Part shown: one piece after another, positions 26,513 through 35,957 of the stretch
Position numbering within the stretch: the first letter of the stretch is position 1
How the letters are laid out: the number at the start of each line of letters is the position of its first letter
Notes under the pieces: generated by a model
Database searches by the model: none
What the model saw: the letters and a program-made list of their open reading frames with translations, nothing else
Told to the model about the DNA's origin: nothing
NCBI RefSeq assembly: GCF_016648855.1
Contig: NZ_JACLQU010000003.1
Span: 62,001 to 126,000, forward strand
Direction: 5' to 3'
DNA length: 64,000 bases
Source: Streptococcus parasanguinis
GTDB taxonomy: Bacteria > Bacillota > Bacilli > Lactobacillales > Streptococcaceae
Made by a program: the position numbers and the translations under genes

Positions 26513-28732
26513 TTAGCCGTTAGTACGCTTAACAGAGTACACCTCCGGCACACTCTTAATCTTATCCACAACCGTTGTCAACATCGATAGGTTCGGAATC
26601 CCAAAGGAAATGTGGATATTGGCAAATTTCATGTCTTTGGTTGGTTGGGCATTGACAGTTGAGATCATCTTAGCTGTATTGGAGAGGACTTGGAGTACAT
26701 CGTTAAGAAGTCCGGCACGGTTGAGTCCATAAATATCGATATGGGCGATGTAGTCTTTAGTCGTGTTGTTATCTTCCCATTCTACATCAATCAAGCGTTG
26801 CTCGTAGTTGTCTTGAGCGCGAAGATTCATGCAGTCTCGGCGGTGAATCGCGACACCACGCCCTTTGGTGATGTAGCCGACAATTTCATCGCCTGGAACT
26901 GGATTACAGCACTTAGCAATCCGAATCAAGAGGCCAGAAGCTCCTTGGATAACCACGCCGCCTTCATGACGGACCTTCAAGGTATCTTTTTTATTTTCAA
27001 CCTTGACCTCGCCACCTTTGACCAGCTCTTCTGCTTCTGCGCGTGCCTTAGCCCGCTCTTCTTCTCGGCGTTCATCCTCCGTCAAGCGGTTAAAGATGGT
27101 AATAGCCCCAATCTCTCCAAAACCAATCGCCGCAAACAAGGCTTCTTCTGTCTTATAGCTTGATTTTTGTAGCACTTTGTCCATGTGCTTTTTATCCATG
27201 AACTTATTGGCTACCAAGTCATGCTCGTGGAATTGGGCCATCAAGAGGTCACGGCCACGGTTAATAGACAATTCCTTGTCTTGATTTTTAAAGAATTGAC
27301 GGATCTTGTTGCGCGCCTTGCTAGTTTTAACAAGGGTCAACCAGTCACGACTCGGACCAAAGGAATTGGCATTGGTGATAATCTCCACCTGGTCTCCCGT
27401 CCGAAGTTTGGTATTAAGGGGCACCATCCGGCCGTTGACCTTGGCACCAATCGCTTTTTCCCCAACCTTGGTGTGGATTTCATAGGCAAAATCGATCGGC
27501 CCAGAATCTTTCGGAAGCGAGCGCACGGTTCCATCTGGTGTGAAGACGTAAATCTCTTCTGCCAGGATGTCTTCTTTTACATTTTCAACAAATTCTTTGG
27601 CATCGCCTGACTGGTCTTGGAGTTCCATCATCTCCTTAATCCAGTTCATCCCAATAGCCGATTCCTTGCTGTTAACTTGACCCTTGATCCCTTTTTTATA
27701 GGCCCAGTGAGCCGCAACCCCGTACTCAGCAACCTCATGCATTTCCTTGGTTCGGATCTGGAACTCAATCGGTCCTTTAGGGCCGTATACAGTCGTATGG
27801 ATGGACTGATAGCCATTGGCCTTCCGGTTGGCAATATAGTCCTTAAATCGACCCGGCATTGGCTTCCAGAGCTCATGGATATAGCCCAGCATGGCATAAA
27901 CATCACTTGGAGTGTCCAGGATGCAGCGGATGGCAATCAAGTCATAGATTTCATCGAAGCGTTTCTTCTTATCCTGCATTTTGCGATAGATCGAATAGAT
28001 ATGCTTTGGTCGACCATAAATTTTCCCATGCAGATGGCGTTCCCCAGCATAGGTCTCGATCTTGTGGACAACCTCTTCGACCAACTCTTCTCGCTCGCGA
28101 CGTTTTTCCTTCATCATATGCGAAATCTTGTAGAATTCAACTTCATTCAGATAACGGAAGGACAAATCCTCAAGCTCCCACTTGACGCTGGAAATCCCGA
28201 GACGGTGGGCTAGTGGCGCATAGATTTCCATGGTCTCACGCGAAATTCGCTCTTGCTTATCCTTGCGCAAGTGCTTCAGAGTACGCATATTATGCAAGCG
28301 GTCTGCCAATTTGACCAAAATGACACGGATATCTTGAGACATGGCCATGAGCATCTTGCGGTGGTTTTCCGCCAACTGCTCTTCATGGGACTTGTACTTG
28401 ACCTTCCCGAGCTTGGTCACCCCATCGACAATCACGCGCACATCATGACCAAATTCGCGCTCTAAATCATCTAAAGTCGCATCCGTATCTTCTACGACAT
28501 CATGCAAAAAGCCGCAGGCGACCGTCACAGCATCCAGTTTCAGCTTGGCAAGGATTCCTGCTACTTGAATTGGGTGGATGATATAAGGCTCGCCAGACTG
28601 ACGGAATTGCCCATTATGGCAATCAACCGCATAGACCAAAGCCTTTTGCACAAAAGCAACATCTTCAGGTGATAAATATTTTTTTGTAAGGGCAACGACT
28701 TGGTCCCCTGTTAAATTCTCTTCTTTCGGCAT
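26513..28732 (-). CDS. rel: Bifunctional (p)ppGpp synthetase/hydrolase
   Basis: A 739-residue RelA/SpoT homologue. The N-terminal HD hydrolase domain has HDVVEDTDAT (about residues 76-85). The synthetase domain has YIANRKANGYQSIHTTVYGP. TGS (EIYVFTPDGTVRSLP), a zinc-finger/RIS region (RIAKCCNPVPGDEIVGYITKGRGVAIHRRDC) and a C-terminal ACT domain follow. It makes and degrades the alarmone (p)ppGpp during starvation. Both catalytic signatures are intact. Confidence 0.97.
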   Translation of the reverse strand: MPKEENLTGDQVVALTKKYLSPEDVAFVQKALVYAVDCHNGQFRQSGEPYIIHPIQVAGILAKLKLDAVTVACGFLHDVVEDTDATLDDLEREFGHDVRVIVDGVTKLGKVKYKSHEEQLAENHRKMLMAMSQDIRVILVKLADRLHNMRTLKHLRKDKQERISRETMEIYAPLAHRLGISSVKWELEDLSFRYLNEVEFYKISHMMKEKRREREELVEEVVHKIETYAGERHLHGKIYGRPKHIYSIYRKMQDKKKRFDEIYDLIAIRCILDTPSDVYAMLGYIHELWKPMPGRFKDYIANRKANGYQSIHTTVYGPKGPIEFQIRTKEMHEVAEYGVAAHWAYKKGIKGQVNSKESAIGMNWIKEMMELQDQSGDAKEFVENVKEDILAEEIYVFTPDGTVRSLPKDSGPIDFAYEIHTKVGEKAIGAKVNGRMVPLNTKLRTGDQVEIITNANSFGPSRDWLTLVKTSKARNKIRQFFKNQDKELSINRGRDLLMAQFHEHDLVANKFMDKKHMDKVLQKSSYKTEEALFAAIGFGEIGAITIFNRLTEDERREEERAKARAEAEELVKGGEVKVENKKDTLKVRHEGGVVIQGASGLLIRIAKCCNPVPGDEIVGYITKGRGVAIHRRDCMNLRAQDNYEQRLIDVEWEDNNTTKDYIAHIDIYGLNRAGLLNDVLQVLSNTAKMISTVNAQPTKDMKFANIHISFGIPNLSMLTTVVDKIKSVPEVYSVKRTNG

Positions 28733-28867
28733 GTACTTTCTCCAGTTTCTTGGATACTATTTTAACACTTTTAGCAGCAGATGGGAACCAATGAAGCTAC
28801 TTTAATATACGGATACTTCTCGAAGATCATTCTGGGATCCACCTTGCTTTCATCATTCTTGTAAAAA

Positions 28868-28900
28868 AACTAACGAAGCGATTTCTTCACTTCGTTAGTT
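28868..28900 (-). terminator. Terminator of prmA-rsmE
   Basis: AACTAACGAAG / CTTCGTTAGTT with an 11-base loop, then a T run on the minus strand; the stem includes the rsmE stop codon. Confidence 0.85.
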
Positions 28901-29638
28901 CATTAATTCTGTGACAACACTCACTGCGCTAAGAGCGTAGAGTGGGGCTGTTTCTGCTCGCAGGATGCGAGGTCCAAGTCCTGCTAACACTGCTCCTTTA
29001 GCTGTAAAACTTTCAATTTCTGCAGGGGAGAGGCCTCCCTCTGGACCAAAGATAAAGAGCAATTTGCTTCCAGCTTCCAATCCGGTCAGAGACTGAAGTA
29101 AAGCTGCCGCCTCTCCTTCTTTAGCCGACTCTTCATAAGCCACCACGATCCGATCAAACTGGTCGAACTGAGCCAGAAAGTCTGCCTTTTTCTCAAAAAG
29201 GGTAATACTTGGGACCAAATTCCGCTTGCTTTGCTCGGCTGCTCCAAGGGCAATTTTTTCTAACTTTTCGACCTTCTTGCCCAATTTTTTGCCATCCCAC
29301 TTAGCGACTGACCAGTCCGCAGGGAAGGCCCAGATTTGGCTAGCACCGAGTTCGGTTACTTTCTGAGTGATGAACTCGAGCTTGTCTCCCTTGGGAAAGC
29401 CTGATGCGATGGTCACTTGGACTGGCAGCTCCACATTGTCTGCTAATTCCTCGATTAGCTCCAACTGACGGGATTCTACATTGACCACGCGCGCCAAGCG
29501 CTTGATCCCATCATCAAAGACCAAAATCACCTCATCATCTTCTTTCAGGCGCATAACCTGAAACATGTGCTTGCTGGTTTCCTTGTCCTCGATAGTGACA
29601 GATGAGCTAGCCAAACCTTTTACAAAATACTGCTGCAT
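28895..29638 (-). CDS. rsmE: 16S rRNA (uracil-1498-N3) methyltransferase
   Basis: A 247-residue SPOUT methyltransferase. Seen: VTELGASQIWAFPADWSVAKWDGKK, GAAEQSKRN, and the knot segment FGPEGGLSPAEIESF with LGPRILRAETAPLYALS. It modifies U1498 in 16S rRNA. The ATG at 29638 uses a GGAGG inside the prmA end; the stop of prmA and this start are one base apart, so the two are coupled. Confidence 0.95.
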   Translation of the reverse strand: MQQYFVKGLASSSVTIEDKETSKHMFQVMRLKEDDEVILVFDDGIKRLARVVNVESRQLELIEELADNVELPVQVTIASGFPKGDKLEFITQKVTELGASQIWAFPADWSVAKWDGKKLGKKVEKLEKIALGAAEQSKRNLVPSITLFEKKADFLAQFDQFDRIVVAYEESAKEGEAAALLQSLTGLEAGSKLLFIFGPEGGLSPAEIESFTAKGAVLAGLGPRILRAETAPLYALSAVSVVTELMN

Positions 29639-29639
29639 G

Positions 29640-30590
29640 CTAGCCTCCAATCACACCGGAGACATCCTTGGTCTTCTTGAAGACGCAGGCATTCCATTCC
29701 CCTTGGATCATGTGGGTTTCAAGGAAAAATCCAGCTGACTCAGCCGACTCACGCACCATGTCCCACTTGTCCTTGATAATGCCACTCATGATCAGGTAAC
29801 CTTCGTCCTTGACCAAACGATAAGCATCCTCTGTCAGATGGATAAGGATATCCGCCAAGATGTTGGCCACGATGACATCTGCCTCAATCTCCACACCCTT
29901 GAGCAAATCGCCTGGGGCTACATGGATGTTTTCCATGCCCGGATTGAGCTCAATATTTTCCTGAGCGACGCGAACCGCTACATCATCCAAGTCATAGGCA
30001 AAGATTTCCTTGGCACCGAGAAGGGAGCTGGCAATGGAAAGGACGCCTGATCCTGTCCCCACATCTAGCACTGTCTCCCCGCCACGAAGGACTTGCTCCA
30101 AGGCAAAGAGGCTCATTTTGGTTGTTGGGTGGGTTCCTGTTCCAAAGGCCATACCAGGATCCAGCTTGATAATCTTTTCTCCCGCCGTTGCCTCATAGTC
30201 TGTCCATGACGGCACGATGGTCAAGTCATGAGTGATGCGAGCTGGTTCATAGTATTTCTTCCAGTTGTCTGCCCAGTCTTCCTCAGCCAAGGCAGTCGTC
30301 CCCATCTTGACCTCTCCTAAATCCATAAAGTCAGTCAATTCTGCGAGCCGAGTCTGCAAGTCCGCTTCAACCGCTGCTACATCAACCGTTTCCGGGTAGT
30401 AGGCTGTCACCACGATTTCTTCTTGCTGCTCGACATCAGGAAATATCTCACCAAAGCGATTGACGTTGCCCACATAGTCCATGCTGTCTTCGATTGCGAC
30501 CCCTTGGGCGCCTAATTCGATCAAGAGGTTGGAGACTAGTTCCTCACCCTCACGCTTCACTGTAACTTTTAGCTCTTGCCATGTTTCCAT
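29640..30590 (-). CDS. prmA: Ribosomal protein L11 methyltransferase
   Basis: A 316-residue AdoMet-dependent methyltransferase that trimethylates ribosomal protein L11. N-terminal substrate domain [19 protein letters not shown]..., then [15 protein letters not shown], motif [15 protein letters not shown], and [10 protein letters not shown]. The start METW is chosen to match the family; the longer frame begins with a GTG and has no better ribosome site. Confidence 0.95.
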   Translation of the reverse strand: METWQELKVTVKREGEELVSNLLIELGAQGVAIEDSMDYVGNVNRFGEIFPDVEQQEEIVVTAYYPETVDVAAVEADLQTRLAELTDFMDLGEVKMGTTALAEEDWADNWKKYYEPARITHDLTIVPSWTDYEATAGEKIIKLDPGMAFGTGTHPTTKMSLFALEQVLRGGETVLDVGTGSGVLSIASSLLGAKEIFAYDLDDVAVRVAQENIELNPGMENIHVAPGDLLKGVEIEADVIVANILADILIHLTEDAYRLVKDEGYLIMSGIIKDKWDMVRESAESAGFFLETHMIQGEWNACVFKKTKDVSGVIGG

Positions 30591-30727
30591 CATTAATATA
30601 CCAAGCCCGTAAAACACAAAGCCAAAATAGGAAATTCTCTGAAGACGCTTGTGTCTAAGAGAAGTTTATCTTTTTGGCACAGTGTTTAGGGCGGGTTCAG
30701 TTTAGAAATTTAACCGAACCATCCTTT

Positions 30728-31201
30728 CTATTTCTCTATCAATTTTTTCATGTAGACCATATCCATGCCTTCTTTTTCAGGCTCGATATGGGTTTGACGA
30801 TAGCCGTTTTTCTCGTAAAAAGTAACCATGCCTGCATCCTGTAACACCGTACACAAATCCCATTGTGAAACGGTTGAAAATTCCTCTTCTAGCAAGCGCA
30901 ATCCTTCAGAACCATACCCTTTTCCTTGATACTGGGGCAAAATCGCTGCGGTCCCCAACCAAGCTTTCGTTAACTCTTCATTGGTCTGAACTCGTAAAAA
31001 TCCGATGTTTTCTTCATCTTTTTTTACAAAGTAGTAATAGCTATTGGGACGCTCGACTAGTTTCCACTTAATTCGTTCACGGTCCTCCAGATAAGGATCG
31101 TATTCGTCTTGGTATTTCTCATAGACTGCCTTAAAACTGGCTCTTTGAATGGCAATAATGGTTTCTAAATCCTCTGCTCCTGCTTTCTCAAGTGTTATCA
31201 T
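30728..31201 (-). CDS. GNAT-family N-acetyltransferase
   Basis: A 157-residue GNAT acetyltransferase. Acetyl-CoA binding motif A is AWLGTAAILPQYQGKGYGSEGLRLLEE (Q/RxxGxG as QGKGYG, about residues 108-113), followed by VTFYEKNGYRQTH. The acceptor substrate is unknown. It overlaps the NUDIX gene by 4 bases (ATGA), so the two are translated together. Confidence 0.88.
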   Translation of the reverse strand: MITLEKAGAEDLETIIAIQRASFKAVYEKYQDEYDPYLEDRERIKWKLVERPNSYYYFVKKDEENIGFLRVQTNEELTKAWLGTAAILPQYQGKGYGSEGLRLLEEEFSTVSQWDLCTVLQDAGMVTFYEKNGYRQTHIEPEKEGMDMVYMKKLIEK

Positions 31202-31638
31202 AAACTTTTCTCCACATAATCCCTCACTCGTTCTTGCAATTGGGGAACAACTCGATCTGAAGTTAAAAACTCTTCAAAGCTCACTAACTTATAGCCCTGT
31301 CCCTCATCTCCAAAGATGATACTTTCGAACTGTTCCTGCGTCAACTTCCCAACTAAAAAGACAGATTTCTTGTTCCCATCTAGCATACTGGGATAGATCC
31401 CAGACCAGATGACGTCATCTTTCGACAGTTGGATGTTCAATTCCTCATAAACCTCACGCGCCACACACTCAAAAGGTGTCTCATTTCCTTCCCGACCACC
31501 ACCTGGCAAGTCCCACATATTGGGGTATGGAATCGTTTCTTTATCATCGCGCAAGATGGTCAAAATTTGCCCCTCACAAATCAAGGCAATTTTACAACCC
31601 GTAAATTCGAATCGTGCTTCTAAGCAATCCTCAAGCAT
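31198..31638 (-). CDS. NUDIX hydrolase
   Basis: A 146-residue NUDIX protein with the box GGGREGNETPFECVAREVYEELN (about residues 46-68), which fits GX5EX7REUXEE. It hydrolyses nucleoside diphosphate linked compounds; the exact substrate is unknown. Translationally coupled to the GNAT gene. Confidence 0.88.
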   Translation of the reverse strand: MLEDCLEARFEFTGCKIALICEGQILTILRDDKETIPYPNMWDLPGGGREGNETPFECVAREVYEELNIQLSKDDVIWSGIYPSMLDGNKKSVFLVGKLTQEQFESIIFGDEGQGYKLVSFEEFLTSDRVVPQLQERVRDYVEKSL

Positions 31639-31650
31639 GAGCTTTCCCTC

Positions 31651-32121
31651 CTAGTATCTCGGATAAGGATAAAAGGTGCTTTCTTCTAGGCCAACTTTGC
31701 CTTCTTCAAAAACTTCTTGGTTCCAGACGATCTCAAAGCTCTCTGCTTCTTCGTCTGCTAAGAAATCCATGAGCTCATCCAAGGCCAGCTCAGCTGTATC
31801 TCTAAGGAAAGTCGCAAAATAGGCTAGAAACTCACGAGACAAGCCTTTTTTAGGCTCATAAGGAATCGCTGTTAAATAGGCATCTTCCTCCACATGAGAC
31901 TTGGCTGGATTGTAGAAGATAACGGCTTCTTCAAAGAAAATATCCTCATCAGATTCTTCGCCAGCTTCATCAACCAGGGCAACCCCTCCCGTATTCTGTG
32001 CTTCCAAGAGAAAAGCCACTTCTACCGCATGGTTTTTCTTATCCCAATTGATCTCAAAATCAAAAGGAAAAACCTTGTCCATCTCCTCTTCTAAAACATC
32101 CAAAAATCCGTATTTAGACAT
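31651..32121 (-). CDS. Acidic conserved streptococcal protein (DUF3013-like)
   Basis: A 156-residue, strongly acidic cytosolic protein (runs such as DEAGEESDEDIFFEEA) with no membrane segment. It resembles the DUF3013 family of streptococci; function unknown. It is the first gene of the minus-strand run that includes NUDIX and GNAT (12 bp gap), and it diverges from rarA. Confidence 0.65.
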   Translation of the reverse strand: MSKYGFLDVLEEEMDKVFPFDFEINWDKKNHAVEVAFLLEAQNTGGVALVDEAGEESDEDIFFEEAVIFYNPAKSHVEEDAYLTAIPYEPKKGLSREFLAYFATFLRDTAELALDELMDFLADEEAESFEIVWNQEVFEEGKVGLEESTFYPYPRY

Positions 32122-32235
32122 AGCGTCCTCTTTCTAATTTCCCACTCTTAGAGCGGAATATGATACAATAGTTACTACAATCTTACCATAAAAAACGCCT
32201 CTTTGAAAGGAGACAAAGCTAGAAAGGAGAATGAA

Positions 32236-33507
32236 ATGCCCGACAATCTCGCACTCCGTATGCGACCACGAACGATCGATCAAGTCATCGGTCAACAACA
32301 CCTGGTCGGAGAAGGCAAAATCATCCGCCGCATGGTCGAAGCCAATCGTCTGTCCTCCATGATTCTCTATGGACCTCCAGGGATCGGAAAGACCAGTATT
32401 GCTTCTGCCATCGCAGGAACGACCAAGTATGCCTTTCGGACCTTTAATGCAACGGTTGACAGTAAAAAGCGCCTCCAAGAAATCGCAGAGGAAGCCAAAT
32501 TTTCTGGTGGCTTGGTCCTGCTTTTGGATGAGATCCATCGCCTTGATAAAACCAAGCAAGATTTTCTCTTGCCTTTGCTCGAAAGCGGTCTGGTCATCAT
32601 GATCGGTGCAACGACTGAAAATCCCTTTTTCTCTGTCACACCCGCTATTCGTAGCCGCGTACAGATCTTTGAGCTGGAACCTTTGACGACGGAGGAGGTC
32701 AAGCAAGCTCTGAAAACGGCGCTAGATGATCCCGACCGTGGCTTTGACTTTCCTGTCGTGCTCGATGAGGATGCTTTGGATTTCATCGCTACCTCAACCA
32801 ATGGAGATCTTCGCTCGGCCTTTAATTCTCTCGATCTGGCGGTGCTGTCGACCTCTGAAAATGCAGAAGGCATCCGCCATATTACGCTAGAGATCATGGA
32901 AAACAGCCTCCAGCGCAGCTACATCACTATGGACAAAGATGGAGACGGCCACTACGATGTCCTCTCTGCTCTGCAAAAGTCTATCCGTGGTTCGGATGTC
33001 GATGCTAGTCTTCACTACGCCGCTCGTTTGATCGAAGCTGGAGATCTACCCAGCCTAGCTCGTCGCTTGACCGTCATCGCTTATGAGGATATCGGCCTGG
33101 CCAATCCAGATGCGCAGATTCATACTGTGACGGCGTTGCAAGCAGCGGAGCGCATCGGCTTTCCTGAGGCCCGCATTCTCATCGCCAACATCGTCATCGA
33201 TCTAGCCCTTTCGCCTAAGTCCAACTCAGCCTACGTTGCCATGGACAAGGCCCTATCTGATCTGAGGACATCTGGCAACCTTCCCATTCCTCGTCACCTC
33301 CGCGATGGTCATTATGCTGGAAGCAAGGAACTAGGGAATGCGCAAAACTATAAATATCCCCACAACTACCCTGGCAACTGGGTCAAGCAGGACTACCTGC
33401 CAGACAAGCTCAAACACACGTCCTACTTTATACCCAATGAAAACGGCAAGTACGAGCGTGCTCTCGGAGCCACCAAGGAGAAGATTGATCAATTTAAGAA
33501 AAAGTGA
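32236..33507 (+). CDS. rarA: Replication-associated recombination protein A (RarA/MgsA AAA ATPase)
   Basis: A 423-residue AAA+ ATPase. Seen: PRTIDQVIGQQHL, Walker A GPPGIGKTS, Walker B LLLDEIHR, sensor-1 region IGATTENPFF, and the conserved C-terminal block KSNSAYVAMDKALSDL...LPIPRHLRDGHY...NYKYPHNYPGNWV. It acts at stalled replication forks with SSB. The ATG at 32236 has GAAAGGAG upstream. An extended -10 (TGATACAAT near 32165) precedes it. Confidence 0.96.
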   Translation: MPDNLALRMRPRTIDQVIGQQHLVGEGKIIRRMVEANRLSSMILYGPPGIGKTSIASAIAGTTKYAFRTFNATVDSKKRLQEIAEEAKFSGGLVLLLDEIHRLDKTKQDFLLPLLESGLVIMIGATTENPFFSVTPAIRSRVQIFELEPLTTEEVKQALKTALDDPDRGFDFPVVLDEDALDFIATSTNGDLRSAFNSLDLAVLSTSENAEGIRHITLEIMENSLQRSYITMDKDGDGHYDVLSALQKSIRGSDVDASLHYAARLIEAGDLPSLARRLTVIAYEDIGLANPDAQIHTVTALQAAERIGFPEARILIANIVIDLALSPKSNSAYVAMDKALSDLRTSGNLPIPRHLRDGHYAGSKELGNAQNYKYPHNYPGNWVKQDYLPDKLKHTSYFIPNENGKYERALGATKEKIDQFKKK

Positions 33508-33536
33508 CATCGGTTTCAAAAAAATGAGATTTTTTC

Positions 33537-33564
33537 TTGAAATATTTCCAAAATGTGGTATCAT
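33537..33564 (+). promoter_or_regulatory. Promoter of the 6S-like RNA
   Basis: TTGAAA (33537-33542), 16 bp spacer, TGGTATCAT with the -10 at 33559-33564. Confidence 0.65.
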
Positions 33565-33571
33565 ATACATA

Positions 33572-33765
33572 TAGAAACGCTGTGGTGTACGAACTCACAC
33601 TTAAGTGTTGACCGACTATTTTTTGTATTATTAGGGAAACAAAAGACTTCTGGCAGTATGCAGGCCGTTTCACGCGGAAGCAGCTAAGTCAGAGCGAGTT
33701 GCCCACCTGCTTAATTGCGCGGGTTCAATACAAATCGTGAAGTTTCGGCACCAATACAGCTTTTT
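33572..33765 (+). ncRNA. ssrS: 6S RNA candidate
   Basis: A 195-base non-coding stretch with its own promoter and a closing stem made from both ends: GCTGT/ACAGC and GGTG/CACC, then CGAA/TTCG. Inside, TTTGTATT pairs with AATACAAA across a large interior bubble, and ACACTTAAGTGT forms a side hairpin. A T run follows the 3' arm. Size, end-to-end pairing and an open central region are the hallmarks of 6S RNA, which binds the housekeeping RNA polymerase. Identity is from structure, not a covariance search. Confidence 0.7.
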
Positions 33766-33771
33766 ATATTT

Positions 33772-33844
33772 GCCTCCTTAGCTCAGTTGGTAGAGCAGTA
33801 GACTCTTAATCTATGGGTCACAGGTTCGAGCCCTGTAGGGGGCA
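33772..33844 (+). tRNA. tRNA-Lys (anticodon CTT)
   Basis: Cloverleaf visible: acceptor GCCTCCT/AGGGGGC, D arm GCTC...GAGC, anticodon stem GTAGA/TCTAT with loop CTCTTAA, T arm ACAGG-TTCGAGC-CCTGT, discriminator A. CCA is not encoded. Its 3' end is the left boundary of the genomic island. Confidence 0.95.
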
Positions 33845-33887
33845 TCAAACTTCAACAGTAAAAGCCTTGATAACCAAGGCTTTTTTG
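33834..33887 (+). repeat. Left island junction (attL-like) and tRNA terminator
   Basis: TGTAGGGGGCAT (33834-33845, the tRNA 3' end) plus a terminator, AAGCCTTG-ATAA-CCAAGGCTT then T run. The same two blocks recur at 43228-43285, flanking the island. Confidence 0.7.
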
Positions 33888-33900
33888 CTTGTCTATAACT

Positions 33901-33924
33901 GATTTGCCCCATCATTTGCCCCAC
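33901..33924. repeat. Paired TTGCCCCA motif, left copy
   Basis: TTTGCCCCATCATTTGCCCC then AC. Similar pairs at 41191-41213 and 43102-43124 mark three junction-like points of the island. Confidence 0.6.
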
Positions 33925-33936
33925 ATTTTTTTATGA

Positions 33937-34353
33937 GCAATCTTTCCAGACATCTCTGATTATGAAAAACAAAAAAGCTATCCTACCTTTGCAAATTTGG
34001 ATAAGATAGCAGAATATTTTAATGCAACTCCAACTCAACTTTTTGGAACGAGTACAGAGATTGAATTAGAAAAGAGTGTTCTTGAATCGAATGAATACTC
34101 TGATAAAGTAAGTGAGATTTTAAAGGCTGTCAAATACATCGAACATTTTCTACAAAATGATGGACAGTACTTAGAGGATTTACTTTACCTAACGAGAGGC
34201 AAACAACTATACACAGAAGATGGAGATGAATTGTATATTGATCCAACTTCTCAGAAAAGAACACTCCATAACCAATATGAACCTGGTTTTATTGTAGCAA
34301 GAGAGAAATCCCCACTAGAACTCTTAATTGAAAATAAGGACCTATTAGATTAA
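33937..34353 (+). pseudogene. N-terminally truncated XRE-family regulator
   Basis: An open frame without a proper start, entered after a TGA at 33934. It begins inside the second half of an HTH domain (DISDYEKQKSYPTFANLDKI, then AEYFNATPTQLFG), as in Cro/CI-type repressors whose HTH is followed by a short linker and acidic C-terminal domain. The first two helices are gone, so DNA binding must be lost. The TTG at 33997 gives 118 residues but is unlikely to be functional. The last 171 bp (34195-34365) repeat at 41321-41491. Confidence 0.7.
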
Positions 34354-34365
34354 ATAAAGAGGATA
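34195..34365 (+). repeat. Regulator 3'-end direct repeat, copy 1
   Basis: 171 bp aligned without gaps to 41321-41491, with only a few substitutions. It covers the C terminus of the truncated regulator and ends at GAGGATA, where an IS3-type sequence begins in both copies. Confidence 0.85.
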
Positions 34366-34366
34366 A

Positions 34367-34631
34367 AGGAATCCAGCATCTATGTCACGTAAAGGAAACA
34401 GCCCAGATAATGGCATGATGGAGTCCTTCTTTGGCATTCTTAAGTCTGAGATGTTTTATCGTTATGAGAAGACCATTCACTCACTTGAGCAATTGGAACA
34501 AGCTATTGTAGACTATATTGATTATTACAACATCAAACGAATTAAGATAAAACTAAAAGGACTCAGTCCTGTGCAATACAGAACTAAATCCTTTGGATAA
34601 ACTAATTGTCTAACTTTTTGGGGTCAGTATA
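34367..34631 (+). mobile_element. IS3-family insertion sequence remnant (3' part of orfB)
   Basis: Encodes the C-terminal 70-odd residues of an IS3-family DDE transposase, including the catalytic Glu segment [16 protein letters not shown] and the ending [13 protein letters not shown]. The rest of the transposase is missing. The right inverted repeat TCTAACTTTTTGGGGTCAGT (34609 onward) follows the stop codon and resembles the arms at 41492-41545. Confidence 0.88.
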
Positions 34632-34689
34632 AAATCCTCCCCTAACAATAAATTATTATTTTACAACTTTTATTACAAATATTGTGTTT

Positions 34690-35286
34690 TTAATCATTAA
34701 ATATAAGCCAACTATCTATTTTATCTTTTGGTTTTTCCCAACTTGCAATAACACGTATTCCTTTCATTTCTGTACTGGAAATACCTAATTTTCCTCCTTT
34801 TCCTAATAAATATAATGTATATTGCGAATCAGTATTTGCTTCATAAGAACCCTTGATAAATTTTTCATCTGTACTAACTTTCCAAGCATCTAATCTAGGA
34901 ATACTAATTTTTATATCTGTTTTTTGAGCAGCTATATCCAATGATATTTCTCCTTCTTTAATTCCCCTTATGCTTACTTCTTTATTTTCTTTTAAATCTA
35001 TTTCCCCTGACTTTGCTATGATTCCATCTTTAGATACTACAAAAACAATAGCTTTGTCTTGTTTTTCTTTGACTAGATCTTTTGGAAAATAAAATTTTTC
35101 TCCATTTGTTCTATTCAAAATACATTTTTTCCCCATCGCAATACCCACTGTATCTATTTTTTCTTTTGTTTCATTTTTTACTGTAAATGCAACATCAATA
35201 TCATCACTATTTCTGTTCATGTAAAAGAATAAACCACAAATGCACAGTGCTATAACCGGTACTAATAAAGCAATCTTCCTTTTCAT
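34690..35286 (-). CDS. Membrane-anchored exported protein of the bacteriocin operon
   Basis: A 198-residue protein with one N-terminal hydrophobic anchor (IALLVPVIALCICGLFFYM) and a beta-rich external part rich in Lys and Asp/Glu. No lipobox or catalytic motif is seen. The gene overlaps the ABC ATPase by 4 bases, so it is the last gene of the bacteriocin/transporter operon. A role as accessory or immunity protein is inferred from position only. Very AT-rich, unlike chromosome genes around the island. Confidence 0.7.
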   Translation of the reverse strand: MKRKIALLVPVIALCICGLFFYMNRNSDDIDVAFTVKNETKEKIDTVGIAMGKKCILNRTNGEKFYFPKDLVKEKQDKAIVFVVSKDGIIAKSGEIDLKENKEVSIRGIKEGEISLDIAAQKTDIKISIPRLDAWKVSTDEKFIKGSYEANTDSQYTLYLLGKGGKLGISSTEMKGIRVIASWEKPKDKIDSWLIFND

Positions 35287-35957
35287 CTTAACACCTCCCT
35301 TATAGCTGACTTTTCAATAATATAATTCTTATGTGCTACTTTTTCAAAGTCCTTATCATGACTTACAACTACGATCGTCTTACCTTCATTATTTAATCTA
35401 ATAAGTGTATCGATTACAATTTTTTTATTCTCATAATCAAGAGAACCTGTCGGTTCATCCGCCAACATAATTTCAAACGGTTTTATCATATTTCTTGCAA
35501 GGGCTACCCTTTGCTGTTCTCCACCTGAAAGTTCATAAACCTTCGATTTTAATTTGTCTGAAATGCCCATTTTATTCAAGGCAGCTTCTATAAGATTTTT
35601 CTTATTTTTTTCTTGATTGTATTTGGCAGCAAGCATCATATTTTCCTCAACCGTCATTTTTTCTACCAAAGCAAAATTTTGAAATAAATAAGCAATTTTT
35701 TCTCTGCGTAATAGCTCTCCTACTTTAGGATCTTTTATAGGATCTCGATTTGAAAAACAGGTTACACTACCACTATCATAATTTTCTAATGTCCCAATTA
35801 TATTCAAAAGTGTTGTTTTTCCTCCTCCACTTTTCCCAAAGATACAAACAAAATCTCCTTTATAAATATCCAAACTAATATTTTCCAAAATACTGTGTTC
35901 CCCATATTTCTTAGAGACATTTCTTAAGGTTATTTGCAATTCCTTTTCTTTTTGCAT
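35283..35957 (-). CDS. ABC transporter ATP-binding protein, bacteriocin (lactococcin 972) group
   Basis: A 224-residue ABC ATPase of the LolD/MacB-like class. Seen: Walker A GKSGGGKTT (about residues 38-46), Q-loop LFQNFALV, signature LSGGEQQR, Walker B IMLADEPTGSLD, switch VVSHD. It follows the large membrane protein gene with no spacer and probably powers it. This pair is the partner set commonly found beside lactococcin 972-type bacteriocins, for immunity or export. Confidence 0.85.
   Translation of the reverse strand: MQKEKELQITLRNVSKKYGEHSILENISLDIYKGDFVCIFGKSGGGKTTLLNIIGTLENYDSGSVTCFSNRDPIKDPKVGELLRREKIAYLFQNFALVEKMTVEENMMLAAKYNQEKNKKNLIEAALNKMGISDKLKSKVYELSGGEQQRVALARNMIKPFEIMLADEPTGSLDYENKKIVIDTLIRLNNEGKTIVVVSHDKDFEKVAHKNYIIEKSAIREVLR

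Noticed and set aside
27617..28213. 198-codon frame antisense to rel
   Set aside because: Shadow frame opposite a well-conserved gene.
32134..32706. 190-codon minus-strand frame over the rarA start
   Set aside because: Overlaps rarA and its promoter; no independent start signal.
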